NCBI GenBank assembly: GCA_002919305.1
Contig: PKFB01000057.1
Location: forward strand, 62,001-126,000
Reading direction: 5' to 3'
Source of the DNA: Actinomycetales bacterium
GTDB lineage: Bacteria > Actinomycetota > Actinomycetes > Mycobacteriales > Micromonosporaceae
DNA length: 64,000 nt
Shown one piece after another: positions 27,226 through 37,797 of the stretch (the first letter of the stretch is position 1; every line of letters begins with the position of its first letter). The position numbers and the translations under genes were made by a program. The notes beneath the pieces are model-generated. The model saw only the letters and a list, made by a program, of their open reading frames with translations, did not search any database and was not told where the DNA came from.

Positions 27226-28182
27226 TCAGCCCTGCCGGGCCGCGCGGTATTCAGGGAGCGAGGCGATGGGAGGACGCTCCGGCAGCGACATCTGAGCATC
27301 GATCGGCACGATGACCTCGTTCTCCCGCCGGAACTGCGTGAGGGTGCAGCCCCGCTTACCGTGTGGGTCCACCCGCGCCATCACGGTGTGCAGGATGGTG
27401 GCCGCCATACGGCCAAGGGCCTGGGTGTCCTGATGCTCATGGCCTCGATTGCCCAGGTCGACTTGAGCCACCGCGTTCAACCCGCACCGGCTCACGGTGT
27501 CGATGAGCAGGCCGGTCTCCACGCCGTAGCCGGCCGCGAACGGCAAGGTTTCCAACAGTTCCCGCCGACCGGCGTACTCTCCGGCGAGTGGTTGGACCAC
27601 CCCGGCGAGTTCCGGGAAGAAGGTGTTGAGCAACGGACGAGCCATCAGTTCAGTGACTCGACCACCGCCCGCCGCGGCCGATACTTCACCGAGTGGACGG
27701 TCGTAGAACCCTTTGACCAACTGCACACTGGGGTCAGTAAGAAGCGGTCCCAACAGGCCAGTGACGTAACTGTCCTCAAAACTGGTCAGGTCTGCGTCCA
27801 CATAGACCACGAGGTCCCCGCGCGTGACCGCCAGGGATTTCCAGAGCACTTCGCCCTTCCCTGGCCGAGAGCCGTACTGCGGCAGCACGGTGTCGCGGTG
27901 ATAGACCGTGGCACCAGCGGCGGCGGCCACCGCGGCCGTATTGTCGGTGGATCCTGAGTCCATCACCACGACTTCATCCACTAGCCCGGTACGCTCGCCG
28001 AGCTCAATGACGCCTTTGACAATGTCGCCTACTGTGGCTTCCTCGTCGAGCGCCGGTAGAACAACGCTGACGGTGACATTGCCTTTGTGTTCACGCAGCA
28101 ACTCCTCGGGCCAATCTTCAGCTCGAGAGGTGCGCGTAGTGAACCATCGCTCTGCTCTGGTATCCACGTCGCAGACAATCAC
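27226..28182 (-). CDS. gpgS: Glucosyl-3-phosphoglycerate synthase
   Basis: GT81/GT2-fold glycosyltransferase joining glucose from a nucleotide sugar to 3-phosphoglycerate, the first step to glucosylglycerate and methylglucose lipopolysaccharides in actinobacteria. About 318 residues. Seen: VSVVLPALDEEATVGDIV, VVMDSGSTDNT, GKGEVLWKSL, the metal-binding VDADL, and the later LAGEYAGRRELLE and GYGVETGLLIDT substrate segments. The start is uncertain: GTG 28182 is used here, GTG 28227 extends it by 15 residues and GTG 28167 shortens it. The phosphatase gpgP is not recognisable nearby. Confidence 0.92.
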   Translation of the reverse strand: MIVCDVDTRAERWFTTRTSRAEDWPEELLREHKGNVTVSVVLPALDEEATVGDIVKGVIELGERTGLVDEVVVMDSGSTDNTAAVAAAAGATVYHRDTVLPQYGSRPGKGEVLWKSLAVTRGDLVVYVDADLTSFEDSYVTGLLGPLLTDPSVQLVKGFYDRPLGEVSAAAGGGRVTELMARPLLNTFFPELAGVVQPLAGEYAGRRELLETLPFAAGYGVETGLLIDTVSRCGLNAVAQVDLGNRGHEHQDTQALGRMAATILHTVMARVDPHGKRGCTLTQFRRENEVIVPIDAQMSLPERPPIASLPEYRAARQG

Positions 28183-28227
28183 ACCGGTTGATGGCCGACA
28201 AGTTACAAGGTCGTGATCTCGGCACAA

Positions 28228-28640
28228 CCAATCTCGCTGACGGTTCCGGTTAGGTGATCATTCTCAGGGTACTTGCTCTTTGCGGCTCTCGCCGACCCTG
28301 CCAGAAAGATTACCTGTATCCCGTTTTGATCGCTGGAGTTACCCGAGGTGTGAGCGGCTTCTCAGGGCTTCTCCGCGCTTCCGCGATGAGGAGCGCTAGC
28401 CGTGGTGCGCAGCACGGCGTCGCGCCGTTCATCGATTGGTTACATGGTTCGTCGATCCGTTCAGTGTTCGATACATCACTGTCTGGTTCTGGTAACGAAT
28501 CAAGCTCCATAGACTCCGATTCGGATCACCCACCAAGGGATATGCAACCGGTCTCCTGCGCCCCACCACGGGCGCCGGAGGTGACCAGACGCCGGATCCG
28601 ATCTGGTAGACAGGTGGGTACGCACAACTGAATCAGGACT
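28228..28640. other. Non-coding stretch upstream of SAM riboswitch
   Basis: About 410 bp of lower-GC sequence with no protein I would support. GCGCT...AGCGC near 28375-28396 can pair. No clear promoter could be assigned, although a transcript must start here to read the riboswitch. A perfect hairpin CTGTCCG-AGC-CGGACAG (28641-28657) lies immediately before the aptamer. Confidence 0.4.
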
Positions 28641-28659
28641 CTGTCCGAGCCGGACAGGA

Positions 28660-28797
28660 CTCATCCAGAGGGGTTGAGGGACTCGGCCCGTTGACACCCC
28701 GGCAACCGTCACGTGAGTCTCGATGTTGATGCGAGGCCGCACGTGTCAGGTGCCAAGTCCGACCCGTACCGGTGTGGTGCGGGACAGATGAGGAGGA
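28660..28797 (+). promoter_or_regulatory. SAM-I (S-box) riboswitch controlling thrC translation
   Basis: The aptamer matches the S-box core: P1 CTCATC (28660-28665) with GATGAG (28787-28792), the conserved AGAGGGG..GAGGGAC..GGCCCGTTGACACCCCGGCAACC region in parts at 28667-28707, P3 with CACGTG/CACGTG, the AGGTGCCAAGTCC core (28748-28760), and P4 CCCGTACC with GGTGCGGG. The 3' strand of P1 overlaps AGGAGG (28791-28796), the ribosome site of thrC, 11 bases before its ATG. Ligand binding would therefore sequester the ribosome site directly. Confidence 0.92.
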
Positions 28798-28807
28798 AGG
28801 GCCTCGC

Positions 28808-30094
28808 ATGACGTCACTTGTCAATGCCACCGTGTCCGCTGACCAGGAAGGTCAGCTCACCAATGCCGCGCGCTGTCTGGTCTGTCGTGGCTGTGGCGCG
28901 GAGTATCCGCTGAGCTCCCAGCACGCGTGTTTTGAGTGTTTCGGGCCGCTGGAGGTCGGTTACGACCCAGAGCTGCTCGCCCGGGTGACACGGGAGCAGA
29001 TCGAAGCTGGTCCATGGAACATCTGGCGGTACGCCGGTCTGCTCCCCGCTGGTCAGGCGCCCGCTGACCGGGTGAGCCTTAACCCGGGAATGACCCCGCT
29101 CGTCCCCGCCGACGCTTTGGCCCGTGAACTGGGGATGAAGCGGCTGTGGGTCAAGGATGACTCGGCCAACCCCACCCACTCCTTCAAGGACCGGGTGGTG
29201 TCGGTGGCCCTGACGGCGGCCAAGCGGTTAGGGTTCAACCGCTTCGCCTGTGCCTCCACCGGCAACCTCGCTAACTCGGTCGCTGCTCACGCCGCCCGCG
29301 CCGGTTACCCCAGCATGGTGTTCATCCCGTATGACCTGGAACCGGGCAAGGTGATCACCACGGCGGTCTATGGCGGACACGTCGTGGCGGTCGAAGGTTC
29401 CTACGACGACGTCAACCGGTTGTGCAGCGAACTGGTCGAGACCGATGAGTTCGAACACACCGCGTTTGTCAACGTCAACGTGCGGCCGTACTACGCCGAA
29501 GGCTCTAAGACCCTCGGGTACGAGGTGGCCGAACAACTGGGTTGGCGGTTACCAGAGCAGGTCGTGATCCCGATGGCCTCGGGGGAGCTGCTCACCAAGA
29601 TTGACCGGGCGTTCACCGAACTGGTGGAGATCGGTCTGGTGCCTCCGACCAGTTGGCGGGTCTTCGGTGCGCAATCCGCTGGCTGCGCGCCAATCGTCAC
29701 CGCGTTGCACGCGGGCTCCGATGTGATCGAGCCGGTCAAGCCGACCGGGATCGCCAAATCGCTCAACATCGGCGACCCTGCGGCCGGTCCGTACGCCTTG
29801 GAGGCGGTGCGTCGGACCGGCGGGTGGATGGATTACGCGAACGATGATGAGATCCGGGAGGGGATCCGGCTGCTGGCCCGTACCACAGGGATCTTCCCGG
29901 AGACCGCCGGTGGGGTCGTGGTGGCGGTACTACGCAAACTGTTGGAGGCGGGGAAGCTCGATCCTGACGCCGAGACGGTTATCTACAACACCGGTGAGGG
30001 CTTGAAGACCCTGGACGCGGTGACCGGTGTGGGCCCTACCCACACAATTCGGCCGTCACTGCGAGCCGCGGCTGAGGCGGGATTGCTGTCCTGA
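28808..30094 (+). CDS. thrC: Threonine synthase
   Basis: PLP enzyme converting O-phosphohomoserine to threonine; 428 residues. The N-terminal cysteine cluster (CLVCRGCGAEYPL, HACFECFGPLEVGYDPE) is the zinc-ribbon-like lead-in of this subgroup. The PLP lysine is in NPTHSFKDRVV; SNxGN-type ASTGNLANSVAAHAA binds the phosphate; EGSYDDVNRLC and TGIAKSLNIGDPA are typical of threonine synthase rather than cysteine synthase. ATG 28808 is set by AGGAGG inside the riboswitch P1 stem. Placing it under SAM control links threonine output to methionine status, since both use homoserine phosphate or its precursor. Confidence 0.93.
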   Translation: MTSLVNATVSADQEGQLTNAARCLVCRGCGAEYPLSSQHACFECFGPLEVGYDPELLARVTREQIEAGPWNIWRYAGLLPAGQAPADRVSLNPGMTPLVPADALARELGMKRLWVKDDSANPTHSFKDRVVSVALTAAKRLGFNRFACASTGNLANSVAAHAARAGYPSMVFIPYDLEPGKVITTAVYGGHVVAVEGSYDDVNRLCSELVETDEFEHTAFVNVNVRPYYAEGSKTLGYEVAEQLGWRLPEQVVIPMASGELLTKIDRAFTELVEIGLVPPTSWRVFGAQSAGCAPIVTALHAGSDVIEPVKPTGIAKSLNIGDPAAGPYALEAVRRTGGWMDYANDDEIREGIRLLARTTGIFPETAGGVVVAVLRKLLEAGKLDPDAETVIYNTGEGLKTLDAVTGVGPTHTIRPSLRAAAEAGLLS

Positions 30095-30693
30095 CTCAGA
30101 CGACAGCGTTTTTGTCACCCTTTCCGGTGAAAGCCGAGCATATAAAAATGATCATGAGTTGATGTTGGGGAACAGCGGCCCCAATAACCAACCATATGGT
30201 TGCTAGAACTGGTATCGGGGCCGCTGGGACCAGCCGAAGTCGCATGTCGCGTGCGGCACCAGACCCGAAAACAAGAAGAATCTTCAGATAAGCAAATCTT
30301 GGGTAAACGGAATACGTCTCAGACTTGACGAGACAGTCATCAGCGACGCAGGATGACCAGTGCGGGAGGACGTTACGCAGTCCGCGCATTTATAGTGCGT
30401 GTGGCTTAGTTTCAGTGCCGGGTTGGTGCTGACGCGTACGTCCTCTCGACCATTTTTAAAGCCGGGAAGGGGATCGGGGACGAAATCCGATCACGCGTCA
30501 TCGGCAGGCCCGCCGCACCCTATCCCCACCGTTCTCAGATCGCCTCATCGTACCCACCATGGCCCTATAGGTGGCGTTCACCCCGAGGGTGGAGCGGCCG
30601 TTATGGGTTAAGGGCTGTGACAGACAGAGCACCCAAGCACTCAATGTCGGCTGAGAACGGCCACTGAATCGGTGTGGACGGCATGATGACGGT
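30095..30693. other. 600-bp non-coding region with nested inverted repeat
   Basis: No protein is supported; the 97-residue minus-strand frame at 30096-30389 has no ribosome site. CAGCGGCCCC (30173-30182) and its complement (30217-30226) flank a perfect 14-bp palindrome CAACCATATGGTTG (30189-30202), which may be the thrC terminator or an RNA element. The decamer TAAACGGAAT lies at 30304-30313, followed by ACTTGACGAG at about 30323, which includes a TTGACG -35-like hexamer. The base composition is clearly AT-richer than the genes. Confidence 0.45.
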
Positions 30694-32394
30694 ATGACTC
30701 CGGCGACCCAGATGCCCGACACCTTGACAACCGATGGGGCCGACGCGCGCTCGGGTGTCCTCCAGCAGGCGTTGGCCGCGATCGCGGAACGCGGCTACTG
30801 GAGCCGCTACCCCGAGTCTCCTAGCCCACGCGTGTACGGGGAGACCGCTGCGACTGAGGGGAAAGCCGCCTTCGAGGCCTATCTGGGTCAACGGTTCCCT
30901 CTGGAACAACCCGGTACGGACGGCTGGGTGAGCACCGAACGGAATCCGTACGGATTTCCGTTGGAGATCGCCTACCCTCACTCCGATGTCGACACCCTGC
31001 TCGCCGCGGCGCAGGCGGCTTTGCCGCAGTGGCGGCAAGCCGGGCCGCACACCAGGGTCGATGTCTGTCAACGCATCCTCGACCGACTCCACGAGCACGT
31101 CTTCGAACTGGCGTACGCCGTGCAGTTCACCACCGGGCAGGCGTTCGTGATGGCTTTTCAAGCCGGGGGACCACACGCCCTGGATCGTGGGCTGGAGGCC
31201 GTCGCCTACGCCTACCGGGAGATGACCCGGCAGGCCGAACGGGTCGTCTGGCGCAAGCCCGCTGGACGGGGGACGACGGTGGCGGTGGAGAAGCGCTACC
31301 ACATCGTGCCCCGTGGGGTGGCGCTGGTGATCGGCTGTAACACGTTCCCGACGTGGAACGCCTATCCCGGCCTGTTCGCCAGCCTAGCGACAGGCAATCC
31401 GGTCGTGATCAAGCCGCATCCCCGCGCGGTGTTGCCGTTGGCGATCACCGTTCGATACGCGCGCCAGGTACTGACCGAGGCTGGGTTTGACCCCAATCTG
31501 GTGACTCTGGCCGCCCAAGGGCCTGACGAGGCGTTGGCCAGCATGCTGGCGACCCGGCCAGAGATACGGATCATCGACTACACCGGCTCCACGGCCTACG
31601 GACAGTGGCTGGAATCCCACGCGCGGCAGGCGCGTGTCTACACCGAGAAGGCCGGGGTCAACTTCGTGGTGATCGACTCCACTGACGACGTCGACGGGAT
31701 GTTCCGCAACCTCGCCTTCTCCCTGACCCTTTATTCAGGGCAGATGTGTACAACGCCTCAGAACATCCTCATTCCCCGTGATGGCATCACGACGCCAAAC
31801 GGGAGATTGAGCTTCGCCGAAGTGACGGACGGGATTGTGGCGGCTGTCACAGCCCTGACCCGGGAGCCGGCCCGGGCTGTGGAGCTGACCGGCGCGATTG
31901 TCAACGAGGGAGTGCTGGAACGCCTGGAAAGAGCCGCGACGGTCGGCGAGGTGCTGCTGGCGTCGCGCAGCGTGAAGCATCCGCAGTTCACCGACGCGAC
32001 CGTGCGTACTCCCCTCATCGTCAGGCTGGACGTGGCCGACCGAGACATCTACACCGCCGAATGGTTCGGGCCCATCTCATTTATGGTCTCCACCGATTCC
32101 ACCGAGCAGAGCCTGGCGGTGATGTGTGACACGGTCAGGGAGCACGGGGCGTTGACCGCTTCTGTCTACGCCACGGACCCGGCCGTGCTCGAGGCCGCCG
32201 AACAGGTCGCGATCGATAGTGGAGTGCACCTGTCGTGCAACCTCACCGGTGGGGTGTTCGTCAATCAATCCGCCGCTTTCAGTGACTTTCACGCTACCGG
32301 GGCTAATCCCGCCGCGAACGCCACGCTGGTCGACGCCGCGTTCGTCGCCGACCGCTTCCGGGTGGTCCAGTCGCGTTACCCGGTAGCCTCCTGA
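30694..32394 (+). CDS. paaN: PaaN-type aldehyde dehydrogenase-fold protein
   Basis: A 566-residue member of the aldehyde dehydrogenase superfamily named for phenylacetate degradation. Seen: the N-terminal family-specific part (AIAERGYWSRYPESPSPRVYGE), the Rossmann region GVALVIGCNTFPTWNAYPGLF, VIKPHPRAVLPLAITVRYAR, the Glu-region TEKAGVNFVVIDST, and the active Cys in YSGQMCTTPQNI. PaaN-like proteins oxidise or open ring intermediates of aromatic-CoA catabolism, though exact chemistry in this subgroup is uncertain. No paaA-K genes are adjacent, so this copy is an orphan. The ATG at 30694 lacks a strong ribosome site. Confidence 0.88.
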   Translation: MTPATQMPDTLTTDGADARSGVLQQALAAIAERGYWSRYPESPSPRVYGETAATEGKAAFEAYLGQRFPLEQPGTDGWVSTERNPYGFPLEIAYPHSDVDTLLAAAQAALPQWRQAGPHTRVDVCQRILDRLHEHVFELAYAVQFTTGQAFVMAFQAGGPHALDRGLEAVAYAYREMTRQAERVVWRKPAGRGTTVAVEKRYHIVPRGVALVIGCNTFPTWNAYPGLFASLATGNPVVIKPHPRAVLPLAITVRYARQVLTEAGFDPNLVTLAAQGPDEALASMLATRPEIRIIDYTGSTAYGQWLESHARQARVYTEKAGVNFVVIDSTDDVDGMFRNLAFSLTLYSGQMCTTPQNILIPRDGITTPNGRLSFAEVTDGIVAAVTALTREPARAVELTGAIVNEGVLERLERAATVGEVLLASRSVKHPQFTDATVRTPLIVRLDVADRDIYTAEWFGPISFMVSTDSTEQSLAVMCDTVREHGALTASVYATDPAVLEAAEQVAIDSGVHLSCNLTGGVFVNQSAAFSDFHATGANPAANATLVDAAFVADRFRVVQSRYPVAS

Positions 32395-32718
32395 CTCCTC
32401 CGGAGCGGGGCCGAGGTAACGGCTCAAGAGGATTTTTGCACATTACGGTCCGGGCCGAATCTCGGACGTGTCTAATCGGAGAGTTATTCATGTTTGCTGT
32501 GATCTCGGCTGCTTCAGGGACGGAGCGGCGAAACGGGTTTTGGCATAAGAAGCAGGCGGTTCCGCAAGACCCCTGTGCACTCCTGCTCCACTCGTGTAGC
32601 GTGCAGAGTCGGTCGGCGTTCTCGACTGTGTTCGTGCCAAGGCGCACGTGCAAGATCAGGGCGGGACCCCGACTCCGCGACCGTGGAGTCGGAGCAAGAT
32701 GAAAGAAGGAAGTGCACC
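32395..32718 (+). promoter_or_regulatory. Long leader of cold-shock gene with hairpin before ribosome site
   Basis: About 320 bp without a supported gene. TAGCGT at 32597-32602 is a possible -10. CCGACTCC (32669-32676) and GGAGTCGG (32685-32692) form a perfect 8-bp hairpin ending 14 bases before the GAAGGAAG ribosome site. Long structured leaders are typical of cold-shock genes. Confidence 0.5.
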
Positions 32719-32922
32719 GTGGCACAGGGCACCGTCAAGTGGTTCAACAGTGAAAAGGGCTACGGCTTCATCGCGGTCGACGGAGGAGCGGACGTCTTCG
32801 TCCACTACTCGGCGATCAACATGGAGGGCTACAAGTTCCTGGAGGACGGACAGCGAGTGGAGTTCGACATCGCCGAGGGAGCTAAAGGCCCACAGGCTGA
32901 GAACGTCCGCATCGGTGGCTGA
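32719..32922 (+). CDS. cspA: Cold-shock protein, CspA family
   Basis: A 67-residue single cold-shock domain, an OB-fold RNA/DNA chaperone. RNP1 is KGYGFIAV and RNP2 is DVFVHYSAI; the start [11 protein letters not shown] is canonical, and the C-terminal QAENVRIGG is typical of actinobacterial CspA. GTG 32719 follows GAAGGAAG at correct spacing. An ATG at 32699 is out of frame. A strong terminator lies 20 nt after the stop. Confidence 0.96.
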   Translation: MAQGTVKWFNSEKGYGFIAVDGGADVFVHYSAINMEGYKFLEDGQRVEFDIAEGAKGPQAENVRIGG

Positions 32923-32941
32923 CGCCTTTAACTGACGTCCG

Positions 32942-32982
32942 GAAGGGCGGGGTACGCGGTGAAGCTGCGCACCCCGCCCTTC
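32942..32982 (+). terminator. Intrinsic terminator of cspA
   Basis: GAAGGGCGGGGT (32942-32953) pairs perfectly with ACCCCGCCCTTC (32971-32982), 12 bp with a 17-nt loop, just after the cspA stop. Confidence 0.8.
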
Positions 32983-33071
32983 GTGGTGTCTGGGCTTGGT
33001 TTTTGGGTCTGTGGCAAGGGTTCAGCGGCTGTCAACAGCGGTCGTCAGCGGCCGATCCATCGTCGGGTTGG

Positions 33072-33098
33072 CTTGCACTCGCCGACCGAGAGTGCTAA
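33072..33098. promoter_or_regulatory. CIRCE element 1 (HrcA operator)
   Basis: CTTGCACTC-N9-GAGTGCTAA. The right half matches the CIRCE consensus fully; the left half differs at two outer positions. Spacing of nine is exact. Confidence 0.85.
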
Positions 33099-33106
33099 AC
33101 CTGTGA

Positions 33107-33133
33107 CTAGCACTCCCCGTGTGCGAGTGCTAG
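33107..33133. promoter_or_regulatory. CIRCE element 2 (HrcA operator)
   Basis: CTAGCACTC-N9-GAGTGCTAG, a perfect inverted repeat with the nine-base spacer, differing from the consensus only at the outermost position of each arm. It is 35 bp centre to centre from the first element. HrcA itself is not in the window. Confidence 0.93.
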
Positions 33134-34948
<1,815 letters not shown>

Positions 34949-34995
34949 TCCGGTCTGGGCATTCCCGACCGATCAGGTCCGAGCGTGTGACGCTC

Positions 34996-35025
34996 AAGGG
35001 CGGGTCTCTCGCGGACCCGCCCTTT
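34996..35025 (+). terminator. Intrinsic terminator of groEL
   Basis: AAGGGCGGGTC (34996-35006) pairs with GACCCGCCCTT (35014-35024), with a short loop and a brief T-run. Confidence 0.8.
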
Positions 35026-35176
35026 CGCTGTCCACGCCCATTGCCGCCTAACGCCGCCTGATATCGATATCGGCGTACCCTTCTCGCCTCCCGTGCAGGA
35101 GCAACCGGTCGGCGATTCCAGGTGTGACCGGCAACAAATCCTCCATTTAGGGCCCGCGAGGGCTACCGTCGGGAGG

Positions 35177-36931
35177 GTGAGAAGTGATCCAACGCTATCC
35201 CGCTTCGAGGCGAGCCAACTCAGCCCACAGCGCAGGGCGGCCGACCTGGAGCGGATGCGCACCGAACAATTCGACGTACTCGTCATCGGTGGCGGCGTCA
35301 CCGGTGCTGGAGCGGCCTTAGACGCGGCCAGCCGTGGCCTGTCGGTGGCTTTAGTGGAGGCCCGTGACTTCGCCGCCGGGACCTCCTCCCGGTCGAGCAA
35401 ACTGATCCACGGAGGCCTGCGCTACTTAGAACAGCTGGAGTTCGGTCTGGTCCACGAGGCGCTGCGAGAGCGGGGCCTGTTACTGGGGCGGTTAGCACCC
35501 CATCTGGTCCGTCCAGTGCCGTTCTTAGTACCCCTGACCCACCGGGTCTGGCAACGGGCCTACTACGGCACCGGGGTGCTGCTCTACGACATCCTGGCCA
35601 GCGCATTCGGGTACGGCCGGGGTATTCCGTGGCACCGCCACATCAGCAAGCGAACCGCTCGGCGGCTCTTCCCGAGCCTGCGCGCAGACGCGCTCAAAGG
35701 CGCGATCCAGTACTACGACGGCCAGGTTGACGACGCACGGTACGTGGTGACGCTGGTCCGTACCGCGGCCAGCTACGGCGCGGCGGTAGCCACCTCCACC
35801 CGGGTGATCGATCTGCTGCGGGAGGCACGTCAGGTCGTCGGGGTCCGGGTGCGGGACATGGAGAACCGGGAAGAGTTCGACATCCGGGCTCGGACCGTGG
35901 TGGCCGCTACCGGGGTGTGGAGCGACGACATCAGCGAAATGCTGCATGAGCGGCCGGGATTGCGGGTCCGCGCGAGTAAGGGGATCCACCTGGTTGTGCC
36001 GCGCAGCGCGATCACGGGTGAGACCGGTCTGATCCTGCGGACCGCGATCAGTGTGCTGTTCGTGATTCCCTGGGGCGGGCACTGGATCATCGGGACCACC
36101 GATACCGACTGGAAGCTCGACCGGGCCCATCCGGCGGCTTCCAGCAGGGATATCCAGTACCTCCTGGACCACGTCAACAAAGTCCTGGACAAGCCGCTGT
36201 CCCTCGATGACATCGAGGGGGTGTACGCCGGGCTGCGTCCCCTGCTGGCAGGGGAGAGTGAGCTGTCGAGCAAGCTATCCCGCGAGCACGCCGTGGTGGA
36301 GCCGATGCTCGGGCTCATGCTGGTCGCCGGGGGCAAGTACACGACCTACCGCGTCATGGCGGCCGACGTGGTCAACAAAGCGGCGCGGCGGTTGCCCGGC
36401 ACCCGGCGCTCCCGTACCGAGGAGGTACTCCTGCTGGGTGCCGACGGGTTTAAGACGGCGTGGGCGCATCGCTCCAGCATTGCCCGCCGCCACGGCGTTT
36501 CAGTGGGGGTTGTGGAGCACCTTCTTGAGCGCTACGGCACCCTCGCCTTGGAGGTGCTGGAGCTGATACGCGAGCGCCCGGAGTTGGCCCAGTCCATACC
36601 TGGGGCGCCGGAGTATCTGCGCGCTGAGGTGGTCTACGCCGCCCGCGCCGAAGGTGCTTTGCACCTGGACGACGTACTGACCCGGCGTACCCGGATCTCC
36701 ATTGAGACTCCCCACCGGGGAGTCGAGAGCGCCGAGGACGCCGCGTCGTTGATGGGTGAGGTTTTGGGCTGGGACGAGGAGACACGTCGCCGGGAGGTCG
36801 AGCACTACCTGTTGCGGGTTGCCGCGGAACGGGAGTCCCAGCGGATGCCTGATGACCAGACCGCGGACGCCGCTCGACTAGGCGCCCCAGATGTCAGGGG
36901 GTACGCCGCTGACCGGGCAGCGTCCGCGTAA
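35177..36931 (+). CDS. glpD: FAD-dependent glycerol-3-phosphate dehydrogenase
   Basis: Membrane-associated flavoenzyme oxidising glycerol-3-P to dihydroxyacetone phosphate and reducing menaquinone; 584 residues. The FAD-binding motif is VLVIGGGVTGAGAALDAASRG, followed by the family stretch DFAAGTSSRSSKLIHGGLRYL, WGGHWIIGTTDTDW, GLRPLLAG and VAGGKYTTYRVMA. The C-terminal DAO-C domain lies at about 395-530. GTG 35177 is chosen: TACCGT sits seven bases before it, indicating a leaderless message, and upstream residues are not conserved. Glycerol kinase and facilitator genes are not adjacent. Confidence 0.94.
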   Translation: MRSDPTLSRFEASQLSPQRRAADLERMRTEQFDVLVIGGGVTGAGAALDAASRGLSVALVEARDFAAGTSSRSSKLIHGGLRYLEQLEFGLVHEALRERGLLLGRLAPHLVRPVPFLVPLTHRVWQRAYYGTGVLLYDILASAFGYGRGIPWHRHISKRTARRLFPSLRADALKGAIQYYDGQVDDARYVVTLVRTAASYGAAVATSTRVIDLLREARQVVGVRVRDMENREEFDIRARTVVAATGVWSDDISEMLHERPGLRVRASKGIHLVVPRSAITGETGLILRTAISVLFVIPWGGHWIIGTTDTDWKLDRAHPAASSRDIQYLLDHVNKVLDKPLSLDDIEGVYAGLRPLLAGESELSSKLSREHAVVEPMLGLMLVAGGKYTTYRVMAADVVNKAARRLPGTRRSRTEEVLLLGADGFKTAWAHRSSIARRHGVSVGVVEHLLERYGTLALEVLELIRERPELAQSIPGAPEYLRAEVVYAARAEGALHLDDVLTRRTRISIETPHRGVESAEDAASLMGEVLGWDEETRRREVEHYLLRVAAERESQRMPDDQTADAARLGAPDVRGYAADRAASA

Positions 36932-36961
36932 CGGTCGGAAAACGAGGTCGGGTCGTCAGCG

Positions 36962-37588
36962 TCACTGTCCGTACGGCGACTGGTATCCGCCTGGCGCACC
37001 GGGGTAGCCACCCTGCTGACCTCCGGGGTATCCGCCTGGCGCACCAGGGTAGCCACCTGGCGCTCCAGGGTAGCCACCTGGCTGACCACCGGGGTACGGA
37101 TTCTGCTGTGGGTAGCCGCCGGGGTACCCGGGGTATCCACCTTGTGGGGGGAAGCCCGGCGCGCCCGGGTATCCCCCCGGGTATCCCCCGGCGTACGCCG
37201 GACGACCACCAGGGCCTACGTACTGAGCGCTACCGAAGGCGAGGATCAGGTAACCCACGGGGGCGAACAGGAACAGGCCGAAGAAGGCGAAGGCGCCACT
37301 CTTCCTGAAAGATTTCGCTAAGTCGAACGCAACTATGATAAGTATGACGATATCGACAAGCGGGATGAAGTACAGCGGGATCCACCATCCGGGGCGTCCG
37401 ACGACCTTCAGGAGGGTGTAGATGTTGTAAAGAGGGATCAGTGCGGCCCATCCTGGACGACCAGCCTTGGTGAAGATGCGCCACATCGACGCGATCATCA
37501 GCGCGATGAAGCCTAGAAAGATCGCCAATATACACAGGATGGCGGCTGTTATGCCGGCTCCCGCCGATGCGGTCCCTGGATCGGACAC
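36962..37588 (-). CDS. DUF5684 membrane protein with Gly-Tyr-Pro repeat tail
   Basis: A 208-residue protein with four hydrophobic segments in its first 125 residues ([76 protein letters not shown]). The DUF5684 hallmark [13 protein letters not shown] is present. The last ~80 residues are a GGYPGAP-type repeat with about fifteen GYPG or PGGY units, a disordered low-complexity tail that also makes the DNA internally repetitive. The function is unknown; related proteins may sit in signal peptidase-like clusters. Its gene is convergent with glpD, with 30 bp between stops. Confidence 0.82.
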   Translation of the reverse strand: MSDPGTASAGAGITAAILCILAIFLGFIALMIASMWRIFTKAGRPGWAALIPLYNIYTLLKVVGRPGWWIPLYFIPLVDIVILIIVAFDLAKSFRKSGAFAFFGLFLFAPVGYLILAFGSAQYVGPGGRPAYAGGYPGGYPGAPGFPPQGGYPGYPGGYPQQNPYPGGQPGGYPGAPGGYPGAPGGYPGGQQGGYPGAPGGYQSPYGQ

Positions 37589-37797
37589 GAGTGTTCCTCC
37601 TGATTAAGTGGTATGAACTGCGAAGGCGAATTCTCGAGCCGGGGGTACTAGGCGCGCAATAGCCGTCCCGGCCGGTCCATTGTCAGAATCACGTCTCCCT
37701 GTGATTCATCCCGATAGGTGGGCTCTGTCTACTTATGTGACGTGCTTGTGACCTTTCTGTTACTCTCTGAAGTCGGATGGTCACGTACCGTCCAACT

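Noticed and set aside
28254..28631. 125-residue frame upstream of the riboswitch
   Set aside because: It has no ribosome site and no recognisable motif, and it runs in the region where the riboswitch transcript must begin.
30096..30389. 97-residue minus-strand frame after thrC
   Set aside because: It has no ribosome site, covers a perfect palindrome better explained as a nucleic-acid signal, and encodes no recognisable protein.
30399..30611. 70-residue frame before paaN
   Set aside because: It is Pro/His/Gly-rich, has no ribosome site, and does not resemble any known small protein.
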